From Actinoplanes sp. NBRC 103695 (GTDB taxonomy: Bacteria > Actinomycetota > Actinomycetes > Mycobacteriales > Micromonosporaceae), in contig NZ_BSTL01000045.1 of the NCBI RefSeq assembly GCF_030269485.1, positions 1-52,230 on the forward strand: a DNA stretch of 52,230 nucleotides, read 5' to 3'. Below are positions 43,877 to 51,432 of this stretch, piece by piece (within the stretch, counting starts at the first letter, position 1; the number at the start of each line of letters is the position of its first letter). The translations under genes were made by a program, and so were the position numbers. The notes beneath the pieces were generated by a model. The model ran no database searches. It saw only the letters and a program-made list of their open reading frames with translations, and was not told the DNA's origin.

Positions 43877-44671
43877 ATGAGACGCACCACCGTCCTGGGA
43901 ACTCTCGTCATCTCAGCCCTGCTCACGCTCGGCATCGCCACCCCGGCGGCAGCCGCCGCCGGCACCGTCGACTACGTCGCGATGGGCGACTCGTACTCGT
44001 CCGGGGTCGGTGCCGCCGGCCAGTCCGGGCTCTGCCTGCGCAGCCCCAACGGCTACCCCGGCCTGTGGGCCGCGGCCAACGACCCCCGCTCGTACCGATC
44101 CGTCGCCTGCGGCGGCGCCACCACCGACACCCTCCGGGCCACCCAGCTGATCGGGCTGAGCCGCGGAACCGACCTGGTCACCGTCACCATCGGCGGCAAC
44201 GACGCGGGCTTCGCGCCCACCGTGATCAGCTGCACCCTGGTCAGCGACGCCGCCTGCCAGGCCGTCGTCGACGACGCGGCGGTCGTGGTCCGCGAGGAAC
44301 TGCCGGCCAAACTGGACGCCACGTACCGGGCCATCAAGCGGCACGCGCCGAACGCCCGGGTGTTCGTGCTCGGCTACCCGATCCTCTTCGACGTCAACGC
44401 GCCGACCTGCGGCTTCGCCGGGATGAGCATCCCCAAGCGCCGGGCCGTCAACGCGGCGAACGAGGAACTCAACACCCTGATCGAGGAACGGTCACGCGCG
44501 GCGGGCCTGACCTACGTCGACGTCACCGACGAATTCGCCGGCCACGGCATCTGCGCGGCGGCCAACTGGATCCACCCGCTGGTGCTCGTCCCACCGACCA
44601 ACTCGTTCCACCCGACCGGCAGCGGCTACCGCTACGGCTACCTGGCGGCGCTGTCCTCAGCCCTGAACTGA
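43877..44671 (+). CDS. secreted SGNH/GDSL hydrolase (lipase/esterase)
   Basis: The 264-residue secreted enzyme has a signal peptide (RRTTVLGTLVISALLTLGIATPAAAAA). SGNH block I is VAMGDSYSSGVGA (nucleophile Ser), the block II/III oxyanion Gly/Asn are in TIGGNDAGF, and the block V His is in TNSFHPTGSGY. Six Cys are placed as in the disulphide-stabilised Streptomyces lipases (e.g. CLRSPNGY, SCTLVSDAACQ, CGFAGM, GICAAANW). ATG 43877 follows GTGGAGCGAC. It ends at a 17-bp hairpin. Confidence 0.92.
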   Translation: MRRTTVLGTLVISALLTLGIATPAAAAAGTVDYVAMGDSYSSGVGAAGQSGLCLRSPNGYPGLWAAANDPRSYRSVACGGATTDTLRATQLIGLSRGTDLVTVTIGGNDAGFAPTVISCTLVSDAACQAVVDDAAVVVREELPAKLDATYRAIKRHAPNARVFVLGYPILFDVNAPTCGFAGMSIPKRRAVNAANEELNTLIEERSRAAGLTYVDVTDEFAGHGICAAANWIHPLVLVPPTNSFHPTGSGYRYGYLAALSSALN

Positions 44672-44681
44672 ACCCGTTCCC

Positions 44682-44724
44682 CGGCGCCGCGAAGGCCTCT
44701 CGTCCCAAGGCCTTCGCGGCGCCG
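44682..44724 (+). terminator. 17-bp perfect hairpin after the esterase
   Basis: CGGCGCCGCGAAGGCCT (44682-44698) and AGGCCTTCGCGGCGCCG (44708-44724) pair perfectly around a 9-nt loop. The 15-bp motif CTTTGCTCTGCTTAC begins at the next base, 44725. Confidence 0.8.
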
Positions 44725-44784
44725 CTTTGCTCTGCTTACACATACGCACCACGCTCTGCCTCGCATACGCACCACGCTCTGCCT
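44725..44784 (+). repeat. 60-bp inverted repeat, left copy
   Basis: This is identical over 60 bp to the reverse complement of 45991-46050. It begins with CTTTGCTCTGCTTAC and contains two 23-bp tandem units starting CATACGCACCACGCTCTGCC (44741, 44764); a third partial unit at 44787 continues outside the inverted part. Confidence 0.95.
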
Positions 44785-44815
44785 CGCATACGCACCGGGC
44801 GTCGCTGAGCCGGCA

Positions 44816-44830
44816 CTTTGCTCTGCTTAC
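44816..44830 (+). repeat. extra copy of CTTTGCTCTGCTTAC
   Basis: This is an exact 15-bp copy preceded by GCCGGCA, like the context of the right inverted-repeat copy (CTGCCA). No strong hairpin is seen before it. Confidence 0.7.
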
Positions 44831-44948
44831 CTCTCCGGGTGCCGGGCGGGTGACCACCGATCTCAGCCCGGAACGGGCGGCACAGGCCGGACCCGCCGCG
44901 GCGTCGCCGAGGAGGCAGAGCTCTGGTGTGCGCGTACCCGAAAAGGGT

Positions 44949-45860
44949 TTAGGTGTAGGGGTCGCGGCCGGGACCGCGCACGGAAGCGGCGGCGGCCTGC
45001 GCGATGTCGGTGGCGGCGCCGTCCAGGGTGTAGACCCGGGTGGTCGCGTTGCCGCGCGGTGTCAGCAACCCCGCGCGCGTCAACGCCTGGATGTCCCGGA
45101 TGGCCTGGTCGCGGCTGAGGCTCTCGTCCTGCTGATAGGTGGTGCGCCGGACCTCGCCGAGCGCGGCGGCGTAGAGGGCCGACACCACGCGCTCGGGCAG
45201 TCCGTGTTCGCCGGCCAGGCGGGCGAGATCGGTCCACAGGCGCACGGTCCAGTCGTACCGCCGCTTCACGCGCTGGGCCTGCCGATGATGCGCGGTGAAC
45301 ACGAACCTGAGCCACGGGTGGGCGTCCCGTTCCGGCTGGAAGCTGCCCTGCTGCACGGACCGGAGCGCCTCGTAGTACTGGACGGTGCCGGTCTGCTCGC
45401 CCAGCCACTCCTCGATCGAGGAGAACTCCGGTGCCAGCTCTCCCACCCGGGCCAGCACCGTGGTGTGCAGTGCCCGGGCGGTCCGGCCGTTGCCGTCGCG
45501 CCAGGGATGGATGCCCACGAGATTCAGGTGCGCCATGGCCGCTCGCGCGTACGCCGGGGCGTCGAGATCTCCACCGTGGAGCCACTCGACCAGCTCGCCC
45601 ATCAGCCCGGGGACCGCGTCGGCGTCGGGACCGGTGTAGGCCGGCTCCAGCGGATCGCCGCTCGTCACGTAGATGCCGCCGGAGCGGTAACGGCCCGGCC
45701 ACTTCGCGGGCTGATACTTCGTGATCATGAAGTGCAGCGTGGAGAGCAGCGTCTCGGAGTAGTCGAAGAAACCCATCGCCGGCGTCTGCCGCACGTACGT
45801 CATCGCGTCCCGGTACCCGATGACGGCCTGCTGCGTCTGCTCGCCGGCGTCCGCGGACAT
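44949..45860 (-). CDS. Fic-domain AMPylase-type protein, 5' truncated
   Basis: From ATG 45860 the protein has 303 residues with the Fic core HPWRDGNGRTAR (HxFx[D/E]GNGRxxR, with W for F) and flap region YRSGGIYVTSG. A C-terminal winged-helix segment (SRDQAIRDIQALTRAGLLTPRG) follows. The same frame stays open 43 codons upstream and reads WEGQLRRSLFAAAIQGSN then TIEHITIS, the usual N-terminal helix with the inhibitory (S/T)xxxE motif (SNTIEH, 45909-45926). No ATG, GTG or TTG precedes it before the 60-bp inverted repeat begins at 45991. So the original start has been lost. Either a short protein without the inhibitory helix is made, or the gene is dead. Fic enzymes transfer AMP or other NMPs to target proteins. 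Confidence 0.8.
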   Translation of the reverse strand: MSADAGEQTQQAVIGYRDAMTYVRQTPAMGFFDYSETLLSTLHFMITKYQPAKWPGRYRSGGIYVTSGDPLEPAYTGPDADAVPGLMGELVEWLHGGDLDAPAYARAAMAHLNLVGIHPWRDGNGRTARALHTTVLARVGELAPEFSSIEEWLGEQTGTVQYYEALRSVQQGSFQPERDAHPWLRFVFTAHHRQAQRVKRRYDWTVRLWTDLARLAGEHGLPERVVSALYAAALGEVRRTTYQQDESLSRDQAIRDIQALTRAGLLTPRGNATTRVYTLDGAATDIAQAAAASVRGPGRDPYT

Positions 45861-45990
45861 GGGTGCGTGCTCAACCAGGGCCCGGGCGTCCGAGCCACTG
45901 ATCGTGATGTGCTCGATGGTGTTGGAGCCTTGGATCGCCGCCGCGAACAGGCTTCGCCGCAGCTGACCCTCCCAGCGCGGCTTGGACCCC

Positions 45991-46050
45991 AGGCAGAGCG
46001 TGGTGCGTATGCGAGGCAGAGCGTGGTGCGTATGTGTAAGCAGAGCAAAG
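45991..46050 (-). repeat. 60-bp inverted repeat, right copy
   Basis: This is the perfect inverted partner of 44725-44784. Its inner edge (45991) coincides with the point where Fic coding similarity stops, and its outer edge (46050) lies 10 bp from the tuf-side hairpin. Confidence 0.95.
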
Positions 46051-46060
46051 TGGCAGCAGG

Positions 46061-46090
46061 GAACGGCCCGGGTGTGGACCCGGGCCGTTC
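46061..46090 (-). terminator. terminator of the EF-Tu paralogue
   Basis: GAACGGCCCGGGT (46061-46073) and ACCCGGGCCGTTC (46078-46090) form a perfect 13-bp stem with loop GTGG, 18 bp after the tuf stop on the minus strand. On that strand CTTTGCTCTGCTTAC follows 10 bp after the stem. Confidence 0.8.
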
Positions 46091-46108
46091 GTGGACTGCT
46101 GGTCGCTG

Positions 46109-47237
46109 CTAGTCGAGCAGCTCGGTGACCGTGCCGGCGGCGACCGTGCGACCGCCCTCGCGGACCGCGAAGCCGAGGCCGGACTCCATCGGCACCTCCT
46201 TGCCCAGCTGCACGGTGACCGTGGCGGAGTCGCCCGGCATCATCATCTCGAGGCCGCCGCCGAGCTCGATCGAGCCGGAGACGTCCGTGGTGCGGAAGAA
46301 GAACTGCGGCCGGTAGTTCGCCACGAACGGCGTGTGGCGGCCGCCCTCCTCCTTCGTCAGGGCGTACAGGTTGGCCCGGAACGTCCGGTGCGGCGTGACC
46401 GAGCCGGGCACCGCGACCACCTGGCCGCGCTGCACCTGCTCGCGACGGACGCCGCGCAGCAGCACCGCCGCGTTGTCGCCGGCCTCCGCGGAGTCCAGCG
46501 ACTTCCCGAACGTCTCCAGCCCGGTGGCCACCGTGGCGACCGTGGGGCCGAGACCGACCACCTCGACCGGCTCGCCGACGCGCAGCGTGCCGCGCTCCAC
46601 CTTGCCGGTGACCACGGTGCCGCGGCCGCTGATGGTGAGCACGTTCTCGATCGGCATCAGGAACGGCTCGCCCAGCGAACGGTCGGGGACCGGCACGTAG
46701 GAGTCGACCGCGTCGAGCAGGTCAACGATGGACCGAACCCAGCGCGGGTCGCCCTCGAGAGCCTTGAGCGCGCTGACCCGGACCACGGGCACCTCGTCGC
46801 CGGGGAACCCGTACTCGGACACCAGCTCACGAACCTCGAGCTCGATGAGGTCCAGCAACTCCTCGTCACCGGAGGAGACCGCGTCGCTCTTGTTGAGCGC
46901 GACGACCAGCCACGGCACGCCGACCCGTTGCGCGAGCAGCACGTGCTCGCGGGTCTGCGGCATGGATCCGTCCTGCGCCGAGACCACCAGGATCGCGCCG
47001 TCCACCTGGGCGGCGCCGGTGATCATGTTCTTCACGTAGTCGGCGTGCCCGGGCATGTCGACGTGGGCGTAGTGGCGGGTGGCCGTCTCGTACTCGACGT
47101 GGGCGATGTTGATCGTGATGCCCCGCTGCGCCTCCTCCGGCGCCTTGTCGATGCCCTCGAACGCCACGAACCGGTTGGTTGCCGGGTCGCGGTCGGCGAG
47201 GACCTTGGTGATCGCGGCGGTCAGGGTGGTCTTGCCG
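46109..47237 (-). pseudogene. tuf: EF-Tu paralogue interrupted at its P-loop by an integrated element
   Basis: About 375 codons of elongation factor Tu are intact: GKTTLTAAITKVL, switch I RGITINIAHVEY, DMPGHADYVKNMITGAAQ, NKSD, and all of domains 2 and 3 to EGGRTVAAG. The first ~22 codons (normally ending NIGTIGHVDHGKTT) are replaced by CPNSVA, so the first Gly of the P-loop and the native start are gone. An ATG at 47290 is in frame but lies inside the opposing integrase gene. The protein diverges from housekeeping EF-Tu throughout. It reads LLAQRVGV where standard EF-Tu has LLARQVGV, placing Arg at E. coli position 124. The missing 5' end should lie beyond the other end of the element. Confidence 0.85.
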
Positions 47238-47267
47238 GCGACGGAGTTAGGACACCAAACTAGATGG
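47225..47267. other. attachment-site junction (attL or attR) of the integrated element
   Basis: The tuf sequence (plus-strand sense GGTGGTCTTGCC) continues normally to about 47237, then changes to GGCGACGGAGTTAGGACACC, unrelated to tuf. The integrase ATG starts only about 30 bp later, the usual arrangement in which attP sits just before a serine integrase gene. Confidence 0.7.
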
Positions 47268-48878
47268 ATGAGCATCGAATCTACGACCATCGCTGACCTG
47301 TACCTTCGCCTGTCGGATCTGCGGGCCGACGACCTCTACGAAGACGATCAGAGCAAAGGCCTCGTCGAGCACGAGCGCCAGCTGCGCGAGCGTGCCGCTC
47401 GCCTGCACTGGACCGTGGGCGAGGTAATCATCGAGAACGACATGCGCGGCGGTAGACCACAACCCGCATCAGCCTACAAGCGGCGAAAGGTGCGGTTACC
47501 AGATGGCACCACCGCCTTACGCGTAATCCGCCCCGGATTCCGAAGATTGATCAAACGGATCCGCACCAACAAATCTAACGCCGTGCTGACCGTTGACCTC
47601 GACCGGGTTGTTCGTGATCCCCGCGATCTAGAAGACCTTATCGACGTAGTCCAGGAGCGTCGGGCCAACGTTCAATCAATCACCGGCTCTCTGCGTTTCA
47701 CCGATGGTGGTGACGATGCAGAAATAACCCTGGCGCGTGTGATGGTGACAATGGCGAACAAGTCCAGCCGCGACACCGCTCGGCGGGTAAGTGCCGCCCG
47801 GCTGCGGCAGGCCCTCCACGGCGAGTTCGGCGGTGGCACGCGGCCTTTCGGCTTCTGCCTAGGACCGCCGAAGCTACCGCAAGGTAGTACCTCCGACGAG
47901 CATCCCTGCCCTTGGCATGGCGGACGTGCCTGCAAGGCAGGGATCACGCCGATCGCATCGGAAACCTCTATTGTCGTCGACTGCACCGAGCGGGCGCTAC
48001 AAGGCGTCAGCTTCAAACTCATGGCAGCCGAACTGAGGAGGAAGGGCGTTCCGACAGTCACTGGGGCTTCATGGAGCGCAGGGACACTGCGAGAGATCTT
48101 GCTTCGCCCTCGCAACGCCGGTCTTGTCGTCTACAGGAAGAAGATCGTCGAGGGTGTCGTCGCACCATGGAAACCGATTGTCCCCCGGCATGTTTTCGAC
48201 GCGCTCCAACTGAAACTGACCCACCCAGCGCGGCACACCGGACCCGGTCCCGCCCCGAAATGGGAAGGATCAGGACTGTACCGGTGTGGGATCTGCACAC
48301 CCCCGGGAAGCTCCACCGAGCGCCCGGTCACGTGCCAAGTCAAAGAACAGACCCGCAAGCCACGCTACCGCTGCAAAGCACACGCCCATTTGACTCGTGA
48401 TGTCGGCCAGGTAGATCGGTGGATACACGCCCACATCCTGTACGCCCTAACCCACCCCCGGGCGTACGAGTTGCTCATGCCGGCTACGCCCGACGTGGAT
48501 GTCAAGACATTGAGCACCGAACGTGCAGCGATCGTTGAAAGGCTGAAGTCCTATGCTCGTGATGAGATTCTGGGACGCCGGACTCCGGAGCAGGTGACGG
48601 AGGCGACCCTCGTCGGCCGGCAGCGCATTACAGAGATCGACGGGGCACTGTCTGCAAGCGTGACGGGCGATCCGATGGCCGATGTTCTCAACGCTCCCGA
48701 TCCGGTAGCGGCTTGGGCTGCCGCTCCCCTCGCGAACCGACGTTTGATCATCGATCGGGTATGCACCGTGACTATCCTTCCGACTACGCGACGGGGCCGC
48801 GGGGGGTTCGATCCAACCGCAGTGTTGGTCGAGCCCAAACACGGACTCGGTGCCCCACCTCAACTGGCGCCCGCATAG
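47268..48878 (+). CDS. large serine recombinase (site-specific integrase)
   Basis: The 536-residue integrase has an N-terminal resolvase-type catalytic domain (LYLRLSDLR with the nucleophile Ser, LTVDLDRVVRDPRDLEDLI, ARVMVTMANKSSRDTARRVS). A recombinase domain follows (RPFGFCLGP, GVSFKLMAAELRRKGVPT, AGTLREILLRPRNAGLVVY). Next is a zinc ribbon (LYRCGIC...CK) and a C-terminal helical region. This is the phiC31-like architecture that integrates phages and ICEs unidirectionally between short attP/attB sites. Its GC content is visibly lower than that of its neighbours, consistent with transfer. It lies directly at the tuf junction and marks the left end of the element. Confidence 0.93.
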   Translation: MSIESTTIADLYLRLSDLRADDLYEDDQSKGLVEHERQLRERAARLHWTVGEVIIENDMRGGRPQPASAYKRRKVRLPDGTTALRVIRPGFRRLIKRIRTNKSNAVLTVDLDRVVRDPRDLEDLIDVVQERRANVQSITGSLRFTDGGDDAEITLARVMVTMANKSSRDTARRVSAARLRQALHGEFGGGTRPFGFCLGPPKLPQGSTSDEHPCPWHGGRACKAGITPIASETSIVVDCTERALQGVSFKLMAAELRRKGVPTVTGASWSAGTLREILLRPRNAGLVVYRKKIVEGVVAPWKPIVPRHVFDALQLKLTHPARHTGPGPAPKWEGSGLYRCGICTPPGSSTERPVTCQVKEQTRKPRYRCKAHAHLTRDVGQVDRWIHAHILYALTHPRAYELLMPATPDVDVKTLSTERAAIVERLKSYARDEILGRRTPEQVTEATLVGRQRITEIDGALSASVTGDPMADVLNAPDPVAAWAAAPLANRRLIIDRVCTVTILPTTRRGRGGFDPTAVLVEPKHGLGAPPQLAPA

Positions 48879-49037
48879 CTCACAGCGAAGGCCTATCTGG
48901 TGTTGCGGAACCGCAGTAGATCACGCACCGCCGCTTGAGTCGTCGCTCGGAGCTGGCTCATCGGGTCATGCCCTCGTCCCCGCGTGGCAATGTTGGCCGT
49001 CCCATAGCCGCTGCCGTTGGCCGTGCTGATCTTCGCT
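48879..49037. other. gap between integrase and IS remnant
   Basis: I see no supportable gene. The segment ends in the left half of a strong hairpin (49008-49053). Confidence 0.5.
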
Positions 49038-49053
49038 CGGCCAACGGCAGCGG
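49008..49053. repeat. 16-bp perfect inverted repeat
   Basis: CCGCTGCCGTTGGCCG (49008-49023) and CGGCCAACGGCAGCGG (49038-49053) pair perfectly around a 14-nt loop. It lies at the broken 5' end of the IS481-type transposase remnant and may be a recombination scar, att/oriT-like hairpin or terminator. Confidence 0.8.
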
Positions 49054-49559
49054 GATGCCCGGTCACTGTGTCAGCGACACGAACCACCCCACCACCTGCG
49101 GCAAAGTCGAACGCTTCCAGCAAACCCTCAAAAAATGGCTCCGCGCCCAGACACCCCAGCCCGGCACCATCACCCAACTACAAGCGCTGATCGACGTGTT
49201 CACCCACGAGTACAACCACCGCCCCACCGGTCGCCGCCCCACCGGGCCACCCCGGCCACCGCCTACCAAACCCGCCCCAAAGCCATTCCCGGCACCGACC
49301 GCACCGGCGACACCCACGACAGGGTCCGCCACGACACGATCAACGAAGCCGGCACCGTCACCCTGCGCGTCGCCGGACAACTCCGCCACATCGGCATCGG
49401 CATCGGCATCGCCCGAACCTACATCTTGGTACTCGTCCAAGACCTCAACGTCCGGATCATCCACGCCGCCACCGGAGAACCCCTCCGCGCCTCATCATCA
49501 AACCCGACCGCGACTACCAGCCCTACGGCGGTGGGCTCGGCTCGGACACCGCGCAGTAG
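49039..49559 (+). pseudogene. IS481/IS3-like transposase C-terminal remnant
   Basis: Integrase-core sequence is readable (NHPTTCGKVERFQQTLKKWL, then LQALIDVFTHEYNHRP). It then shifts frame near 49230 (TAYQTRPKAIPG, HDTINEAGTVTLRVAGQLRH, ILVLVQDLNVRIIHAATGEP) and again near 49490 (RLIIKPDRDYQPYGGGLG, stop at 49557-49559). The N-terminal HTH and most of the DDE core are missing. It is a dead insertion sequence inside the integrated element. Confidence 0.8.
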
Positions 49560-50472
49560 CTGTGTCAGAAGCCGGGTCGGGTCGGCGTGGTGCACCTGCA
49601 GCTCGCCACCCAACTCGGCCTCGCCCTGCACATGCTCGACGGCGATGCTGACCCGGACCATCGGAGATAATGGCGGCAAGCGGCGCTGAATGCCGCGGGC
49701 CTACGCGGTACCCCAGAGTCAGGGCTCGCCCGCAACACCGCCGGCGAGCTGGCTGAGGTCCTGCGCTGGGCGCGGTCGTAGCTGCGAGCCGACTCCGCCG
49801 CAGGCGGGGAAAATACCGGCCGTTTTGCCCACGAGCTGCCGATGCTCGCCGGTACCCTGGACGCCGGCCTGCGGCAGGTGACTCGAAGCGGGGACCTCTT
49901 CGTCCGCGCCGATTTCCTGCGCAAGCCGGCCGGGAAGCTCATCTAAATGGCCAGTAAAGGATGGAGGCCCGTCTCCCGCGACAACGACTTGGTCCGCGAC
50001 CTCAGCCGTCTGCTCTTCCGGGCCGCCGGCCCTGCCAAACCTGCCGACGCCTCGGCTGCCGCGCAGGGATTTTCCCAACCGCCTCGCCCGGGCGCCGCCT
50101 CTACCGTCGAAGCGCCAGCCGGGCTCAACCTGCCGCCTCCTGCCTCCCTGCGTCGAGGTCGCTCATTTCGCTCGCGTCCGTGAACGACGTGAGACTGGCG
50201 GCACCTGCCTGTCAGGTCGCCCTATGGATCTGCGGGCGGCGACTGCAAGATCCTGCTCGATTCGGCCTGCAGTCGACGCGTTCGATACCGCCGCAGTAAA
50301 GAGCTGACGTGCTGACGGCTCCTAGGCCACGCGGCCGGGCCGCGACCAACCGACCTCAGGGTCAGCTGCCAATAGCGCAGCCGGCCGTACCCAGCCACCA
50401 GGCCGGCCCGAGGGTAGGGGGCTCACCGACCTCCTCACGATCGGCCGATGTCGGATTTCGTTCAGGAGATCC
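49560..50472. other. decayed coding DNA without an intact gene
   Basis: Short protein-like stretches are readable in several frames with stops between them (e.g. VVHLQLATQLGLALHMLDGD at about 49595-49655, then LARNTAGELAEVLRWARS, stop, and LPMLAGTLDAGLRQVTRSGD up to 49945). They suggest an eroded element gene I cannot identify. From about 50000 to 50472 I see nothing supportable. Confidence 0.45.
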
Positions 50473-51273
50473 TCAGTTACCCCGGGAGTCGGCCGCAGGA
50501 GCCCTTTCTGGATCCGGCAGTTCTGCCCAGAAGTTCATCAGAGCCTCAGCAACCGGCACCGGCGTCTCCTCCGGCCACCAGTGGCCCACACCCTCCAGAT
50601 GCGCCATCTTTGCACCCGATTGGCGCGCTGCCCACTCGTGCTGCACCAACGTCCCGCTGGCTCTCTCGAAGTCGTCAACGGCGATGAGAGCGAGCCCCGG
50701 ACGTTGCGCGGCGCTCGGCAGGAGCCGTCCCGCTTCGGCCATCGCCGGCTGTCGTGCCGACCGCAGCAGCTTGAGGACCGCGCGACCCATCTCGGGATCC
50801 ATGCCTGCCGCGACTCGCTCCGCCATGCGCCCGGTCATACCGAGGGCTGACGCCACCGCAAGTCGCTGCTCCAGATCGCCTCCCCACAACTCCTGCACCG
50901 AGGCTTCCCCCGGGCCCTCCTGCTGCCACACCTGTGCCCGCGGATGCCAGAGGAAGTCGGGTGCGAACACGCCGAGCGCATCGGAGGCCCAACTGCGAAT
51001 CAAATCCGGACGGCTCATGGCCAGCGCCGCGACGTGAATTCCGCCCCAGTCGTGACCGACCAGGTCGACCGGAGCGCGGAACAGCTCGAGCTGCGACGCC
51101 AGCCAGTCTCGATAGCTCGTGGCCGACGAGTCGAAGCCGCGGGGCACCGGGACACCGAACCCGGGCGGGGACAGGACGACCGCGTGGACTCGGTCGAGTT
51201 CCCCGATGAACGGTCCCCAGATGGCCGCTGACTCGGGATTGCCGTGGACGAGGACGAGTGGAGTACGCGACAC
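50473..51273 (-). CDS. alpha/beta hydrolase
   Basis: The 266-residue hydrolase starts at GTG 51273 with GCGAGGTG upstream. It has oxyanion motif LVLVHGNPES (HGxP), PPGFGVPVPRGFD, and a nucleophile elbow GHDWGG with Asp at the nucleophile position, as in haloalkane dehalogenases and epoxide hydrolases. The catalytic His is in LEGVGHWWPEE. Asp instead of Ser favours epoxide hydrolase- or dehalogenase-like chemistry. It is divergent from a TetR regulator with a palindromic operator between them. Confidence 0.88.
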   Translation of the reverse strand: MSRTPLVLVHGNPESAAIWGPFIGELDRVHAVVLSPPGFGVPVPRGFDSSATSYRDWLASQLELFRAPVDLVGHDWGGIHVAALAMSRPDLIRSWASDALGVFAPDFLWHPRAQVWQQEGPGEASVQELWGGDLEQRLAVASALGMTGRMAERVAAGMDPEMGRAVLKLLRSARQPAMAEAGRLLPSAAQRPGLALIAVDDFERASGTLVQHEWAARQSGAKMAHLEGVGHWWPEETPVPVAEALMNFWAELPDPERAPAADSRGN

Positions 51274-51287
51274 GAAGGCACCTCGCT

Positions 51288-51315
51288 GATACTTGTTGGT
51301 CAACACACAAGTATC
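51288..51315. promoter_or_regulatory. palindromic operator between hydrolase and TetR genes
   Basis: GATACTTGT (51288-51296) and ACAAGTATC (51307-51315) are perfect 9-bp arms with a 10-bp spacer that itself contains GTTGGTCAACAC, a second small dyad. It is 15 bp before the hydrolase start and is the likely binding site of the divergent TetR protein. Confidence 0.72.
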
Positions 51316-51432
51316 GTAGCCGATCCCTTCGTCCGGGCCGCTCGCGCGCACGCTGCGCGGTGCCAGGCGACGGGACAAACGCGCAGACCGGCGGACCATA
51401 TGCTTGGTCGACCCAATGCCTGAGGAGTCCTG

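Noticed and set aside
44725..46050. Composite transposon bounded by the 60-bp inverted repeats
   Set aside because: No transposase inside and no evident target-site duplication at the outer edges, so I keep it as a repeat-bounded segment only.
47268..47290. EF-Tu reading frame starting at ATG 47290 as a functional protein
   Set aside because: The start lies inside the integrase gene and the P-loop lacks its first Gly; a foreign N-terminus from an att junction is more likely.
46000..47300. tRNA gene as the integrase attachment site
   Set aside because: No cloverleaf-like sequence with a T-loop GGTTCGAxxC is visible near the junction; the junction is within tuf coding sequence.
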